Assembly (NCBI GenBank): GCA_030540405.1
Contig: JAUNWH010000001.1
Coordinates: 1-64,000 of the forward strand
DNA: 64,000 nt
DNA from: Spirochaetales bacterium
GTDB lineage: Bacteria; Spirochaetota; Spirochaetia; Treponematales; Treponemataceae
Direction: 5' to 3'
Shown: piece after piece, positions 8,688 to 16,942 of the stretch
Numbering within the stretch: position 1 is the stretch's first letter
How the letters are laid out: each line of letters begins with the position of its first letter
Position numbers and translations under genes: made by a program
Notes under the pieces: generated by a model
Told to the model about the DNA's origin: nothing
What the model saw: only the letters and a program-made list of their open reading frames with translations
Databases searched by the model: none

Positions 8688-8716
8688 AATATATCGCTTC
8701 TTTTTTCGTGTGTCAA
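8688..8716 (-). promoter_or_regulatory. Promoter of the TrmB-MATE-amylase-GH31 operon
   Basis: On the minus strand TTGACA (8711-8716) is followed by a 17-bp spacer and TATATT (8688-8693). The leader to the ATG at 8640 is about 40 bases. Confidence 0.85.
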
Positions 8717-8848
8717 CAAATATTTTATTTATTATAAAAACTGTGAAATTTTAAGGTTTTTAATATAGAAAATAATACTTTTGTTATATTAATATTGTTT
8801 CAAAAATAGACTTCTAAAGTATCAGGAATATGTTGTAAAATTACAATA

Positions 8849-8875
8849 GATTATCGGGTCAAGCCCGATAATGAC
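8849..8875 (+). repeat. Dispersed intergenic palindrome, perfect copy
   Basis: ATTATCGGG (8850-8858) pairs perfectly with CCCGATAAT (8864-8872). The bases change in compensation relative to the other copies, so the structure rather than the sequence is kept. The segment 8720-8848 before it is AT-rich, and I see nothing in it. Confidence 0.8.
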
Positions 8876-8925
8876 GTTAAACTATAAAACTCGACATTTA
8901 AGCTATATACTGTTTACTTCGTAAA

Positions 8926-9003
8926 CATTGCAGTGTCTCAGCACGAGAATGACACATAAATGACTATTCTTTTTAAAATTCAACATTCATGTTATATAAT
9001 TTG
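8926..9003 (+). repeat. Degenerate palindrome with conserved TATATAAT tail
   Basis: The hairpin part (8926-8953) is imperfect, but its right flank AATGACACATAAATGAC (8948-8964) is identical to 588-604. The TATATAAT at 8993-9000 sits at nearly the same distance as at 635-642. The shared unit therefore extends about 75 bases. Confidence 0.6.
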
Positions 9004-9023
9004 AATTTACAAACATAAAATTC

Positions 9024-9063
9024 AGATAAAAAAAACTGCCCTGACGCATTGCCAAGGCAGTTT
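9024..9063 (-). terminator. Intrinsic terminator downstream of leuD
   Basis: On the minus strand AAACTGCC (9056-9063) pairs with GGCAGTTT (9033-9040), followed by a T-run. Confidence 0.85.
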
Positions 9064-9066
9064 AAA

Positions 9067-9093
9067 GATTATCTGGCCAAGCCAAATAATGAC
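9067..9093 (+). repeat. Dispersed intergenic palindrome, weaker copy
   Basis: GATTATCTGG-CCAAG-CCAAATAATGAC, between the leuD stop codon and its terminator. Confidence 0.55.
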
Positions 9094-9102
9094 AGTAAGG
9101 TA

Positions 9103-9636
9103 TTAATATTTTTTGTCGGCGTATCCAATCCAGCCTTCGTTTTCTACAAGGGCTTTTTCAAATCCTTCAAGTTTAAAAGGATAGCTTTTTGAAAGTGAGC
9201 CGGCAATTAGTTTTACTTTCCAAGTGCCGTCTTCTTTCTGTTCAATTTTGCATTCTGTGTCTTTGTCTGCAAATGTTCTGAACATATCGTCGATGTCTTT
9301 TTTGCTCATGTCCAATGCAAGAAGACCGCAGTTGTACATATTCTGGCGGAAAATGCGGGCAAAATTTACTGCGATTACACAATAAATTCCGTTTACTTCC
9401 AAAGCCCAGGGAGCATGCTCGCGGCTAGAGCCGCATCCAAAGTTTTCACGTGTAATGATGACTTTTTTGCCCAGGACGTCTGTCTTTGGATTGAAACCTT
9501 CAAGCTTTAAATCCTCAAGAAGATATGGCTGGAGCGCCTGCTTTGTATTTTCTGTAAGATACTTTGCAGGAATTATTTCGTCAGTATTAATATCTGAGCG
9601 ATCCAAGAATAAAACTTGTCCACCAAACTGTTTCAT
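9103..9636 (-). CDS. leuD: 3-isopropylmalate dehydratase small subunit
   Basis: This 177-residue swivel-domain subunit of an aconitase-family hydrolyase shows RSDINTDEIIPAKYL at the start and the substrate-binding loop NFGCGSSREHAPWAL near residues 65-79. It pairs with the large subunit encoded 25 bases upstream to isomerise 2-isopropylmalate in leucine biosynthesis. The short, separate subunits are the LeuC2/LeuD2 architecture, shared with homoaconitase and dimethylmalate dehydratase, so the exact substrate is less certain than the family. No leuA or leuB is adjacent. A strong terminator follows. Confidence 0.88.
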   Translation of the reverse strand: MKQFGGQVLFLDRSDINTDEIIPAKYLTENTKQALQPYLLEDLKLEGFNPKTDVLGKKVIITRENFGCGSSREHAPWALEVNGIYCVIAVNFARIFRQNMYNCGLLALDMSKKDIDDMFRTFADKDTECKIEQKEDGTWKVKLIAGSLSKSYPFKLEGFEKALVENEGWIGYADKKY

Positions 9637-9661
9637 TTTGTTCCTCTTCTTTATTTATTTT

Positions 9662-10948
9662 TCAGCCTTTAAAAAAGCATGAATTAGTGATTGTTCCAGC
9701 AATAGCTGTTGCAGCGGCTGTGGCTGGGCTCATAAGATGAACCATTCCGCCTTTTCCCATGCGTCCGTTGAAGTTTCTGTTTGTTGTAGAAGCGCAGACT
9801 TCTCCCTCTGCAAGAACTCCATTGCTCATTCCAAGGCAGGCTCCGCAAGTCGGGTTTGTAACACAGAATCCGGCATCCATAAAAATTTTTATGATTCCTT
9901 CCTCAAGCGCCATTTTATAAACGAGCGGGGTAGCAGGGCTTACGATTCCACGCACACCTTCTGCGATTTTGTGTCCCTTTAAAATTTCAGCGGCCACACG
10001 GAGATCGCTGATTCTTCCGTTTGTGCATGAGCCGATATAAACCTGATCAACTTTTGTTCCTTTCATTTCTGAAACTTTTTTTATCTGATCTGGCTTATAT
10101 TCGATTGTACATACAGGCTCAAGATTTGACAAGTCGAATGTGTAAACTTTTTCATATTCCGCATCTTCATCGTCAATCCATTTGCTGTATTCTTTAAGGG
10201 CGGCTTCTTTTGACTCGAATTCATCTTTGATAAAAGGCCAAAGATATTCTACTGTTGTCATGTCAGGAAAGCAGATTCCGCTTGTTGCGCCGGCTTCAAC
10301 TGCCATGTTGCAGATTGTCATTCTTTCTTCCATTGACATATTGTCAACAATCGGACCTGTAAATTCCGCAACGCAGTTTGTAGCTCCGTTTACTCCAATC
10401 TGACCGATAAGGAAAAGAATTACGTCTTTTGCATAAACTCCGTCTTTGAGTTTGCCATTTAAAACAAATTTTATAGCTTTTGGCTCGCGGAAAGAACATA
10501 CTCCCTTTAATATTCCCACTTCCAAGTCTGTTGTGCCGACTCCAGCAGCAAATGCTCCGAAAGCTCCATGTGTGCAGGTGTGGCTGTCTCCCATGATTAC
10601 TGTAAATCCAGGGCGCACAAATCCTTTTTCTGGGAAAATTGCATGGCAGACACCGTTTGCTCCGATGTCAAAGAAGTCTTTTATATTATTGCGTTTTGCC
10701 CAGTCGCGGAGAATTTTTTCCTGCATTGCACATTTGCTGTCTTTTGCTGGTGTTACGTGGTCTATGACTGCCTTGATTTTTGTGCTGTCAAAAACTCTGT
10801 CTTTATTCCGTTCAACCAAGTCGTTGATTGCGATTGGCGTTGTGATTTCATGGCAGAAAACTCTGTCAAGCTTAAGAATGTTTGTTCCTTCAAAAGGGGA
10901 TTCAACCAAATGTGATGAAAAAATTTTCTGTGCTATACTTTTTCCCAT
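9662..10948 (-). CDS. leuC: 3-isopropylmalate dehydratase large subunit (aconitase superfamily)
   Basis: The 428-residue protein carries the [4Fe-4S] cluster of the dehydratase. The cysteines are visible in YIGSCTNGRISDL and NPTCGACLGMSNG, and the N-terminal DHVTPAKD and GDSHTCTHGAFG motifs are typical. The length matches the two-subunit LeuC2 type. The ATG follows AGAGGAA at a good distance. With leuD it forms a two-gene operon under the promoter at 10987-11015. Homoaconitase or a related 2-alkylmalate substrate remains possible. Confidence 0.88.
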   Translation of the reverse strand: MGKSIAQKIFSSHLVESPFEGTNILKLDRVFCHEITTPIAINDLVERNKDRVFDSTKIKAVIDHVTPAKDSKCAMQEKILRDWAKRNNIKDFFDIGANGVCHAIFPEKGFVRPGFTVIMGDSHTCTHGAFGAFAAGVGTTDLEVGILKGVCSFREPKAIKFVLNGKLKDGVYAKDVILFLIGQIGVNGATNCVAEFTGPIVDNMSMEERMTICNMAVEAGATSGICFPDMTTVEYLWPFIKDEFESKEAALKEYSKWIDDEDAEYEKVYTFDLSNLEPVCTIEYKPDQIKKVSEMKGTKVDQVYIGSCTNGRISDLRVAAEILKGHKIAEGVRGIVSPATPLVYKMALEEGIIKIFMDAGFCVTNPTCGACLGMSNGVLAEGEVCASTTNRNFNGRMGKGGMVHLMSPATAAATAIAGTITNSCFFKG

Positions 10949-10986
10949 AGAAATTCCTCTGTATTAATAGGCTTTAGTATAATTAA

Positions 10987-11015
10987 AGTTTATTAAGTAA
11001 AAATAAAATTGTCAA
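10987..11015 (-). promoter_or_regulatory. Promoter of leuCD
   Basis: Minus-strand TTGACA (11010-11015), a 17-bp spacer, then TAAACT (10987-10992). Confidence 0.65.
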
Positions 11016-11022
11016 TATGCTT

Positions 11023-11967
11023 TTACGAAACAACATTCTGCGGATTTCCGTTGACAAAGCATTTTAGGTTTTCTATTACGATATTTAAAAGCCTCTGCCT
11101 TGTTTCGGTTGCTGCCCAAGCGATGTGCGGGGTTATAATGCAGTTTTTTGCGCCAAGCAAAGGATTGTATTTTTTCATAGGCTCTTCGCTTACAACATCC
11201 GCCGCATAGCCCGCAATTTTTCCGTTGTCAAGGAATTCCCTTAGATCTTTTTCATTTACAAGCGGACCTCTGGCTGTGTTTATTAAAAATGCGGTTTTCT
11301 TCATTAAAGAAAGTGTTGTTTTGTTTACGACATTCTTAGTTTTTTCTGTCAAAGGCGCGTGAAGGGATATAAAATCGGATTCATTGAACAAAGTTGAAAT
11401 GTCAACTGGATTTTTTATTTCAGGCTTTGGATTTCTTGTGCAGACAATTACTTTCATTCCATAGGCTTCCGCGATTCTTGCAACTCTTGAACCTATGCTT
11501 CCGTAGCCAAAAATTCCGAGAGTTTTTCCTTCAAGTTCAATCAGCGGAACTTTCCAGTAGCAGAAATCCGGGCATTTTGTCCATTCGCCGGACATTACGC
11601 TGTCAGAATGAAGCTGTGTGTGGCAGGCAAATTCACTTATAAAAGCGAAAACAAGTTGCGCAACACCTGCTGTGCTGTAGGAAGGCACATTTGTTACTGT
11701 GATATTGTGTTTTTTGCAGGCTTCCAAGTCAATTACATTGTAGCCCGTTGCCTGAACTCCAATATATTTTAAATTCGGGCATTTATTAAGGATTTCTTCT
11801 GTTATATTTATTTTATTTAAGAGAATCGCATCGCTGTCGCCAATTCTTTCTGCAACTAGAGAAGCCTCTGTCCTTGGAAAAACTGCGACTTGCCCGAACT
11901 GTTCTAGCGGCGACCATGAAAGATCGCCTGGATTTAAGGCATTGCCGTCAAGAACTGTTATTTTCAT
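11023..11967 (-). CDS. D-2-hydroxyacid dehydrogenase (glycerate dehydrogenase-like)
   Basis: The 314-residue protein is an NAD(P)-dependent D-isomer-specific 2-hydroxyacid dehydrogenase. The Rossmann motif GIFGYGSIGSRVA is near residue 147. The catalytic Arg lies in NTARGPLVNE, the Glu in DVVSEEP, and the His in TPHIAWA. It reduces hydroxypyruvate, glyoxylate or a related 2-oxoacid. It starts 6 bases after the HMA-like gene with no clear SD, so it is probably translated by coupling. Spirochaete relatives are usually annotated as HprA, but substrate choice is not readable. Confidence 0.88.
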   Translation of the reverse strand: MKITVLDGNALNPGDLSWSPLEQFGQVAVFPRTEASLVAERIGDSDAILLNKINITEEILNKCPNLKYIGVQATGYNVIDLEACKKHNITVTNVPSYSTAGVAQLVFAFISEFACHTQLHSDSVMSGEWTKCPDFCYWKVPLIELEGKTLGIFGYGSIGSRVARIAEAYGMKVIVCTRNPKPEIKNPVDISTLFNESDFISLHAPLTEKTKNVVNKTTLSLMKKTAFLINTARGPLVNEKDLREFLDNGKIAGYAADVVSEEPMKKYNPLLGAKNCIITPHIAWAATETRQRLLNIVIENLKCFVNGNPQNVVS

Positions 11968-11973
11968 ATAAAA

Positions 11974-12183
11974 TTAGCCGAGAGCTATAACGCCGGTGGA
12001 ATTTATTGCTGTATTTATGGCATCTTCAATTCCTGCTGTTCCGTCGTCAAAGTCAACGCAAACTTGGCATTTTGCTGCTGAAGAGACTACATTTGTAACA
12101 CCTGCGACTGCTTTTACTGCTGCATCAACTTTTGCTGCCGCCGCATCATCATCCATTCCTGTAACATAAATCTTTTTCTGCAT
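11974..12183 (-). CDS. Small HMA-fold protein lacking the metal-binding CxxC
   Basis: The 69-residue protein has the length, start and beta-alpha-beta rhythm of a heavy-metal-associated (copper-chaperone) domain. Where the family has GMxCxxC it reads GMDDDAAAA, so the metal-binding cysteines are replaced by aspartates and alanines. The only Cys residues are in AKCQVCVDF near residues 44-47. AGGAG precedes the ATG. It lies between rlmN and the hydroxyacid dehydrogenase gene. A chaperone role for copper is unlikely; the function is unknown. Confidence 0.7.
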   Translation of the reverse strand: MQKKIYVTGMDDDAAAAKVDAAVKAVAGVTNVVSSAAKCQVCVDFDDGTAGIEDAINTAINSTGVIALG

Positions 12184-12252
12184 TCTTGTCTCCTAGCAAA
12201 ATTTTAAATACAAAATTATTATAATAGGGATTATATTTTTTTTCAAGCAAAT

Positions 12253-13281
12253 TTAAATGCTTGTGGCTGAGGAACGGCCTAATTGTCCGCAAGCGCCGCC
12301 AATTTTTGCTCCTCGGCGAATTCTTAAGTTTACTTTAAGATTTGCTTTTTCAAGGATTTTCACGAATTCCTCGCACTCTTTTCTTGAAGGAGTCTTAAAT
12401 TGTAAACCTTCAACTGGATTCCATGGAATGAGATTTATATATGCGTCAAGCCCAGAGGCAAAGTCAATCATTCGCTTTGCGCTTTCTACCCCTGTGTTCT
12501 GTCCTGAAAGAAGGGCTGCTTCCAATGTTATTCTTTTTCCAGTTTTTTCTGAATAAAATTTTATCGCTTTTTTTAATTCTGGCAACGGATTTCCTTTTGA
12601 AACTGGCATAAGCTGTTCCCGAAGAGCAGGATCGGCTGTTGTCAATGAAACTGCAAGACGCACAAACGGTCCTTTTTCTGCAAGCTCATAAATTCCGCTT
12701 ATAATTCCGCAGGTGCTTAATGTGATTCTTCTGGGGCTTAAACATCTTCCTTTTTTATCTGTTAAAATTTCCACGGCTTTTCTTATTGCATCTAGGTTTT
12801 GAAGAGGTTCTCCCATTCCCATAAAAACAATGTTGTCCAAAGTTCCAGCTTCTTTTTCCATAAAGAAGAATTCTTCAACAATTTCTCCGGCGGTAAGATT
12901 TCTGCCAAGACCAAGACGCCCTGTCTGGCAAAACGCACAGCCCATTGCGCATCCTGCCTGGCAGCTTACACAGGCTGTTTTTCTCCCTTCTTTATCTGTT
13001 AAAAGAACGGTTTCTATTGCAAGTCCGTCTGAAAGGGTGATTTGAAGCTTTATTGTTCCGTCCGGGTCTTTTAAAACTTTTGTTACTTTTGAAGAACGCA
13101 CAAGAACATTTTCTTCAAGAAATTTTCTTGTGGCTTTGTCTATATTTGTCATCTGCTCAAAAGATTCTGCGCCTTTTGAAATCCATTCATAAATCTGCTT
13201 TGCACGGAAAGACGGCGACAGTTGTATTGCGTTTGCTATTTCTTCAGGGAAAAGCCCCGAAATTGAAACTTTTTTTTCCAT
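12253..13281 (-). CDS. rlmN: 23S rRNA (adenine2503-C2)-methyltransferase, radical SAM
   Basis: This 342-residue radical SAM enzyme methylates A2503 of 23S rRNA (and A37 of some tRNAs). The cluster motif CAMGCAFC lies near residue 110, followed by GMGEPLQN (GGEP-type SAM contact) and RRITLSTCG. The catalytic cysteine is probably in the C-terminal GGACGQL. Length and domain order are normal. It begins 9 bases after the TPR gene, so the two are probably cotranscribed. Confidence 0.93.
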   Translation of the reverse strand: MEKKVSISGLFPEEIANAIQLSPSFRAKQIYEWISKGAESFEQMTNIDKATRKFLEENVLVRSSKVTKVLKDPDGTIKLQITLSDGLAIETVLLTDKEGRKTACVSCQAGCAMGCAFCQTGRLGLGRNLTAGEIVEEFFFMEKEAGTLDNIVFMGMGEPLQNLDAIRKAVEILTDKKGRCLSPRRITLSTCGIISGIYELAEKGPFVRLAVSLTTADPALREQLMPVSKGNPLPELKKAIKFYSEKTGKRITLEAALLSGQNTGVESAKRMIDFASGLDAYINLIPWNPVEGLQFKTPSRKECEEFVKILEKANLKVNLRIRRGAKIGGACGQLGRSSATSI

Positions 13282-13290
13282 AAAATATAA

Positions 13291-14436
13291 TCAGCTTTCT
13301 TGAATTTGTTCTGCGAAGTCGTTTACTGCCTGGTTTTTTATTCCAAGCTTTTGAAAAGAATGAAGTGTTTCAAGGGCTTCTTTTTTATTGTTCATTTTTA
13401 GATAGCAGTCTGCAAGATCTATGTAAAGACGGTAGTTTTTGGGATCTCCGTTTACAAGCTGAGTAAGCCTGTCGGCTGCTTCTTCAAATTTTCCTTCTCC
13501 TTTGCAAATTAAGGCAAGTCCCAAGGCGGCATAAATATCAAAATCTATGTCCATTGCCCGGTTGTAATATTCCGCGGCTGTTGCATAGTCGCCTGTATTT
13601 CTATATGCGTCTCCAGTGCGTGTCAAAATGACTTTGTTTTTCGGGGCGATTTCAAGAATTTTATTCCAGTAGCCAATTGAGCGGAACTGCTGGTTCATTC
13701 CCCGGTAGCAGTCTGCGATTCCGAATAATGCATAGAAATTGTTCGGATCAAGCTCAAGCGCTTTTTCAAAGTAGGGAAGGCCTTTTTCGAATGTCTTGAT
13801 TTTTCTGTGGCAGTTTCCTATTGAAGTTAGAACTCTTATGTCCACGTGCGAAGGATTCATTTCCAGCATTCGTGTCCAGTAAAAAAGCGCATCCTTATAT
13901 TCCTTAAAATCATAGTGAAGATGACCCAAGCCAATCAGAGCGTAGGCATTGTTTTCTTCCATATCAAGGACTTTTAAGTAAAGATTCTTTGATTTCTTAA
14001 AGTCTCTGATTTTCCTGTAGGCATCGGCAACTCTGGTTAGAACTGTTATGTTTCTGTCGTCATGGACAAGATATTGCTCCCAGATTTCTATGGCCTTTTT
14101 GTATTGATTTATCGCCTTGTAGCAGTCTGCAAGCCCAAAAAGAGCGTAGTTGTTTCCAGGATGGCAGGAAAGGCATTTTGAATAATATTCTATCGCTTCC
14201 TTAAAACGGCATTGCTTCCGCTCGCTGTCGCCAAGTCCCACAAGCGCATAGTTGTTGTTTTCTTCTATATTAAGAATCTGGCTGAATGCTTCAATTGCTT
14301 CTTTTGTGCTGTTTTCTTTTAAATACTGATAACCTTTTTTCGAAAGCTCGCTTATTGCTGTGTTTGCGCCGTCTGTTTTGTTGAATTCCTGTGTCTGTGA
14401 AAAACAGAATTCTTCCGGTTTCAATTCATCAGCCAT
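13291..14436 (-). CDS. Tetratricopeptide-repeat protein
   Basis: The 381-residue protein is built almost entirely of TPR units (about nine), with repeated patterns such as NNYALFGLADCY, spaced about 34-37 residues apart. No signal peptide or membrane segment is seen, so a cytoplasmic scaffold is likely. AGAGAGG precedes the ATG. It follows a 112-residue partner gene by 13 bases, and both are driven by the promoter at 14818-14845. Partners are unknown. Confidence 0.88.
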   Translation of the reverse strand: MADELKPEEFCFSQTQEFNKTDGANTAISELSKKGYQYLKENSTKEAIEAFSQILNIEENNNYALVGLGDSERKQCRFKEAIEYYSKCLSCHPGNNYALFGLADCYKAINQYKKAIEIWEQYLVHDDRNITVLTRVADAYRKIRDFKKSKNLYLKVLDMEENNAYALIGLGHLHYDFKEYKDALFYWTRMLEMNPSHVDIRVLTSIGNCHRKIKTFEKGLPYFEKALELDPNNFYALFGIADCYRGMNQQFRSIGYWNKILEIAPKNKVILTRTGDAYRNTGDYATAAEYYNRAMDIDFDIYAALGLALICKGEGKFEEAADRLTQLVNGDPKNYRLYIDLADCYLKMNNKKEALETLHSFQKLGIKNQAVNDFAEQIQES

Positions 14437-14449
14437 TTTTTTACCTCTC

Positions 14450-14788
14450 TTAACTTTTTAGCATAACAGACACAGTCTGCGATATTTTTTCTATAATTGG
14501 TTCGCTTTTTCTTTTGTTGTGGGCAAGAAGATACATTTTCAGCGCATCTAAATATTTGTTTTCTTTGTTGTAATTGTCTCCTATTCTTGTAAGACCGTCT
14601 GAATATCCTGTAGTAATGAAAATTCTTTTTGCCATTTCAACTTTGCCTTCGTTGAACAGCGCGTTTGCTTTTCTGTTAAGCGCAACTTTTTGCTGGTCAG
14701 AAAGTCCGTCCAACGGCAAGTCGGAAGTTTTTATAAATTTCAGTTCTTCTGGCTTTGAGTCGATTTGATTTTTTAAATTACTTGTCAT
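14450..14788 (-). CDS. Conserved small protein of unknown function, partner of the TPR gene
   Basis: The 112-residue soluble protein has a helical C-terminal half resembling one or two degenerate TPR-like hairpins (residues about 50-95: ANALFNEGKVEMAKRIF and DALKMYLLAH). The ATG at 14788 is chosen because a strong promoter lies at 14818-14845, inside any longer reading, and because the longer form would need a TTG start. A weak AAGG lies 9 bases upstream. I do not recognise a named family. Confidence 0.65.
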   Translation of the reverse strand: MTSNLKNQIDSKPEELKFIKTSDLPLDGLSDQQKVALNRKANALFNEGKVEMAKRIFITTGYSDGLTRIGDNYNKENKYLDALKMYLLAHNKRKSEPIIEKISQTVSVMLKS

Positions 14789-14817
14789 TACTTTTAACCT
14801 TATAGAATACAGTTTTA

Positions 14818-14845
14818 ATTGTAACTTGTTATTTCGATTTGTCAA
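14818..14845 (-). promoter_or_regulatory. Promoter of the 112-residue protein/TPR/rlmN genes
   Basis: Minus-strand TTGACA (14840-14845), a 16-bp spacer, then TACAAT (14818-14823); a leader of about 23 bases to the ATG at 14788. Confidence 0.75.
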
Positions 14846-14864
14846 GCAATGGTTTTAAAGACTT

Positions 14865-15434
14865 TCAGTTTGTTTGCATGCCGTTTTCTTCATATTTATA
14901 GAAGTTTACGATTGAGCGTCCGTAGGTTCTTTTATCTGAAAGCACAAGGTTGCCTATTTTGTCTGGAAGCGGATCTTCGGCAGGGTAGTGGATTAAAAGC
15001 TGTCCGTTTTTTGTAAGAAGTTCTCTTGCTCCAGCAGTTTCCACAAGCTCTTTTCTGAATTTATAAGGAAAAGGCGGATCCAAGAATATGTAGTCAAATT
15101 TTTCTTTGCAGCGTTTCAAAAAAAGCTCGACAGCCATAAAGCGGCAGTTTATGCGGACTCCGACTTCTTCTGCCATTTTTACATTTTTGAGAATTGTTTT
15201 TGCCTTTGACTTGTCCATTTCGCAAAGCGTTACTTCGGAAGCTCCATGCGAAACTGCTTCAAGCGCAATTGTTCCAGAGCCGCTGAACAAGTCAAGAAAA
15301 GATTTTCCTTCAAGAGAGAATCCTATTATGTTAAAAACGGACTCTCTCATTTTGTCCATTGCAGGACGGATCGCCATTTTTCCATAAGGAGTTTCTGTGA
15401 CACGCCCTTTTAGCTTTCCGCCTGTAATTCTCAT
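14865..15434 (-). CDS. rsmD: 16S rRNA (guanine966-N2)-methyltransferase
   Basis: The 189-residue protein begins MRITGGKLKGR, the RsmD signature. It carries the SAM-binding FLDLFSGSGTIALEA near residue 43 and the catalytic DPPFPYK motif near residue 118. It methylates G966 of 16S rRNA in the 30S subunit. It starts 2 bases after the ankyrin gene stop, so the two are probably one transcript. Confidence 0.93.
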   Translation of the reverse strand: MRITGGKLKGRVTETPYGKMAIRPAMDKMRESVFNIIGFSLEGKSFLDLFSGSGTIALEAVSHGASEVTLCEMDKSKAKTILKNVKMAEEVGVRINCRFMAVELFLKRCKEKFDYIFLDPPFPYKFRKELVETAGARELLTKNGQLLIHYPAEDPLPDKIGNLVLSDKRTYGRSIVNFYKYEENGMQTN

Positions 15435-15436
15435 TT

Positions 15437-16789
15437 TTAGTTTGCTCCGTTAAGAGACCAGTAAATGTCGTCGTGGGCAAGGTTTTTGTTTGATTTTGCG
15501 TAGTCAAAGGCTGTGTTTCCGTTTTCATCCTGAAATGCCGGATTTGCGCCCGCGTCTATGAGCTGCTTTAAAACCAAAGTCGATTTTCCGTATTGAGCCG
15601 CATACATCAGCGGAGTTTGTCCTTTCCACAAGCGGTTCAAAGGAATTCCCATGTCAAGGAACAGCTTGATTTTTGCTTCGCGTATGTGGTCGGAAGCTGA
15701 ATTTCCTGTTATTGCAAAAATAAATGCCCTGAAAACTTCATCTTCGGAAACGCTTCTGTTTTTTAGGAGAACTGAAATTATTTCAGGATTCTGTGAATAG
15801 TCCGCAGCCATCAAAAGCGGAGTGGCATTGAATTTGTTTCTTACACGGATATATGCGGCGTTTTCGATAAGCATATTGAGAATGTTCAAGTTGTTCTGGT
15901 ATCTTACCGCATACATAAGAGCTGTCCAGCCGTCTTTGTCCCTAAGATTTACGTCCGCTCCGTTTTTAAGAAGCAAATTTACGTCCCAGTCGTTTCCGGC
16001 TTTTGCTGCTCTCATAAGAAGTGTAACGCCGTTTTTGTCTGCCGCGTTCGGGTTTTCTATGTATTCGGTTTTATTTGTAGGCGGCTGTTCTGCAGGCTTG
16101 TCTTCATTTTCTGCGTAGTCTAAAAGAAATGCGCTTGCATACTGCTGAATTTCAGCCTGCTTTGCATTTTCTGTGTTTGAAGCGTTTTCTTCTTTTGAAT
16201 TTGAATCAGCTGAAACTGCCTGTGCTGTCTGCTCTGAATTTTGCGCATCTTCTGGAGCTGGCTCGGCGGCTGTTTCCTGTGCGGGCGGCTCTGGAACATA
16301 AAGTCCTTCCGGGTCTTCTGTGTATTCCGTGAGCTTCTGGTAAACGCTGTATTCAGGATTCATTCTTGCGTAGGCGAAAGAGTCCATTCCGCTTTTGTCT
16401 TTCTGCAGAACTCTTGCATCCCGGCTGCGCTTTAAAACAATTCCATACTTTGAAACAAGGTCAATTACATTTTGGTCTGAGGAATACTGAGCCGCGTACA
16501 TCAGCGGAGTTTTTCCTTCTTTTGTCTTTGCGCTTGGGTTCGACTCTTTTTCGAGGCAAAGGTTTATGATGCCGATGTCTCTGTCGTTTTTAAGGGCAAG
16601 CATAAGAAATGTTTCTCTGTTGTTTCCGAATACCTGTGTAGAAAGGTTTCGGTTTTCTTTAAATGCTTGTCGGATTTCTGCTTCTGTTCCCTGTTTTGCA
16701 AGCAGCTCGTAGTCAACATCGTCTTTTGCGTACATGGCGGCAGGAATAAGCGCGGCCAGTAAAAATACAAATAAAAACTTCTTCTTCAT
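15437..16789 (-). CDS. Exported ankyrin-repeat protein
   Basis: The 450-residue protein has a signal peptide (MKKKFLFVFLLAALIPAAMYAK) and two groups of ankyrin repeats separated by a Glu/Ala/Pro/Ser-rich linker (about residues 170-225). Repeat signatures such as GKTPLMYAAQYS and GWTALMYAVRYQ are clear; the second group runs to the C-terminus. It probably acts in the periplasm as a protein-binding scaffold. There is no SD: a TATAAT lies 8 bases before the ATG, which suggests a leaderless or nearly leaderless mRNA. Confidence 0.88.
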   Translation of the reverse strand: MKKKFLFVFLLAALIPAAMYAKDDVDYELLAKQGTEAEIRQAFKENRNLSTQVFGNNRETFLMLALKNDRDIGIINLCLEKESNPSAKTKEGKTPLMYAAQYSSDQNVIDLVSKYGIVLKRSRDARVLQKDKSGMDSFAYARMNPEYSVYQKLTEYTEDPEGLYVPEPPAQETAAEPAPEDAQNSEQTAQAVSADSNSKEENASNTENAKQAEIQQYASAFLLDYAENEDKPAEQPPTNKTEYIENPNAADKNGVTLLMRAAKAGNDWDVNLLLKNGADVNLRDKDGWTALMYAVRYQNNLNILNMLIENAAYIRVRNKFNATPLLMAADYSQNPEIISVLLKNRSVSEDEVFRAFIFAITGNSASDHIREAKIKLFLDMGIPLNRLWKGQTPLMYAAQYGKSTLVLKQLIDAGANPAFQDENGNTAFDYAKSNKNLAHDDIYWSLNGAN

Positions 16790-16797
16790 ATATTATA

Positions 16798-16826
16798 ATT
16801 ATATTCAACTGCGCTGAAAAAAACAA
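16798..16826 (-). promoter_or_regulatory. Promoter abutting the ankyrin gene start
   Basis: Minus-strand TTGTTT (16821-16826), a 17-bp spacer, TATAAT (16798-16803), then only 8 bases before the ATG at 16789. Confidence 0.5.
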
Positions 16827-16847
16827 TAATATTGAAAAAAAATCCCT

Positions 16848-16876
16848 TTGACTTTTGATATATGGCATGATAGAAT
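16848..16876 (+). promoter_or_regulatory. Promoter of cellobiose phosphorylase
   Basis: TTGACT (16848-16853), a 17-bp spacer, TAGAAT (16871-16876). The leader is about 60 bases and ends in AGAAGGA before the ATG at 16943. Confidence 0.8.
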
Positions 16877-16942
16877 TTGCTGAAATTTTTGCATCCAGTT
16901 TGGAAGGCAGAAGTTTTAGATTAACTAATAGAAGGAAATGTT

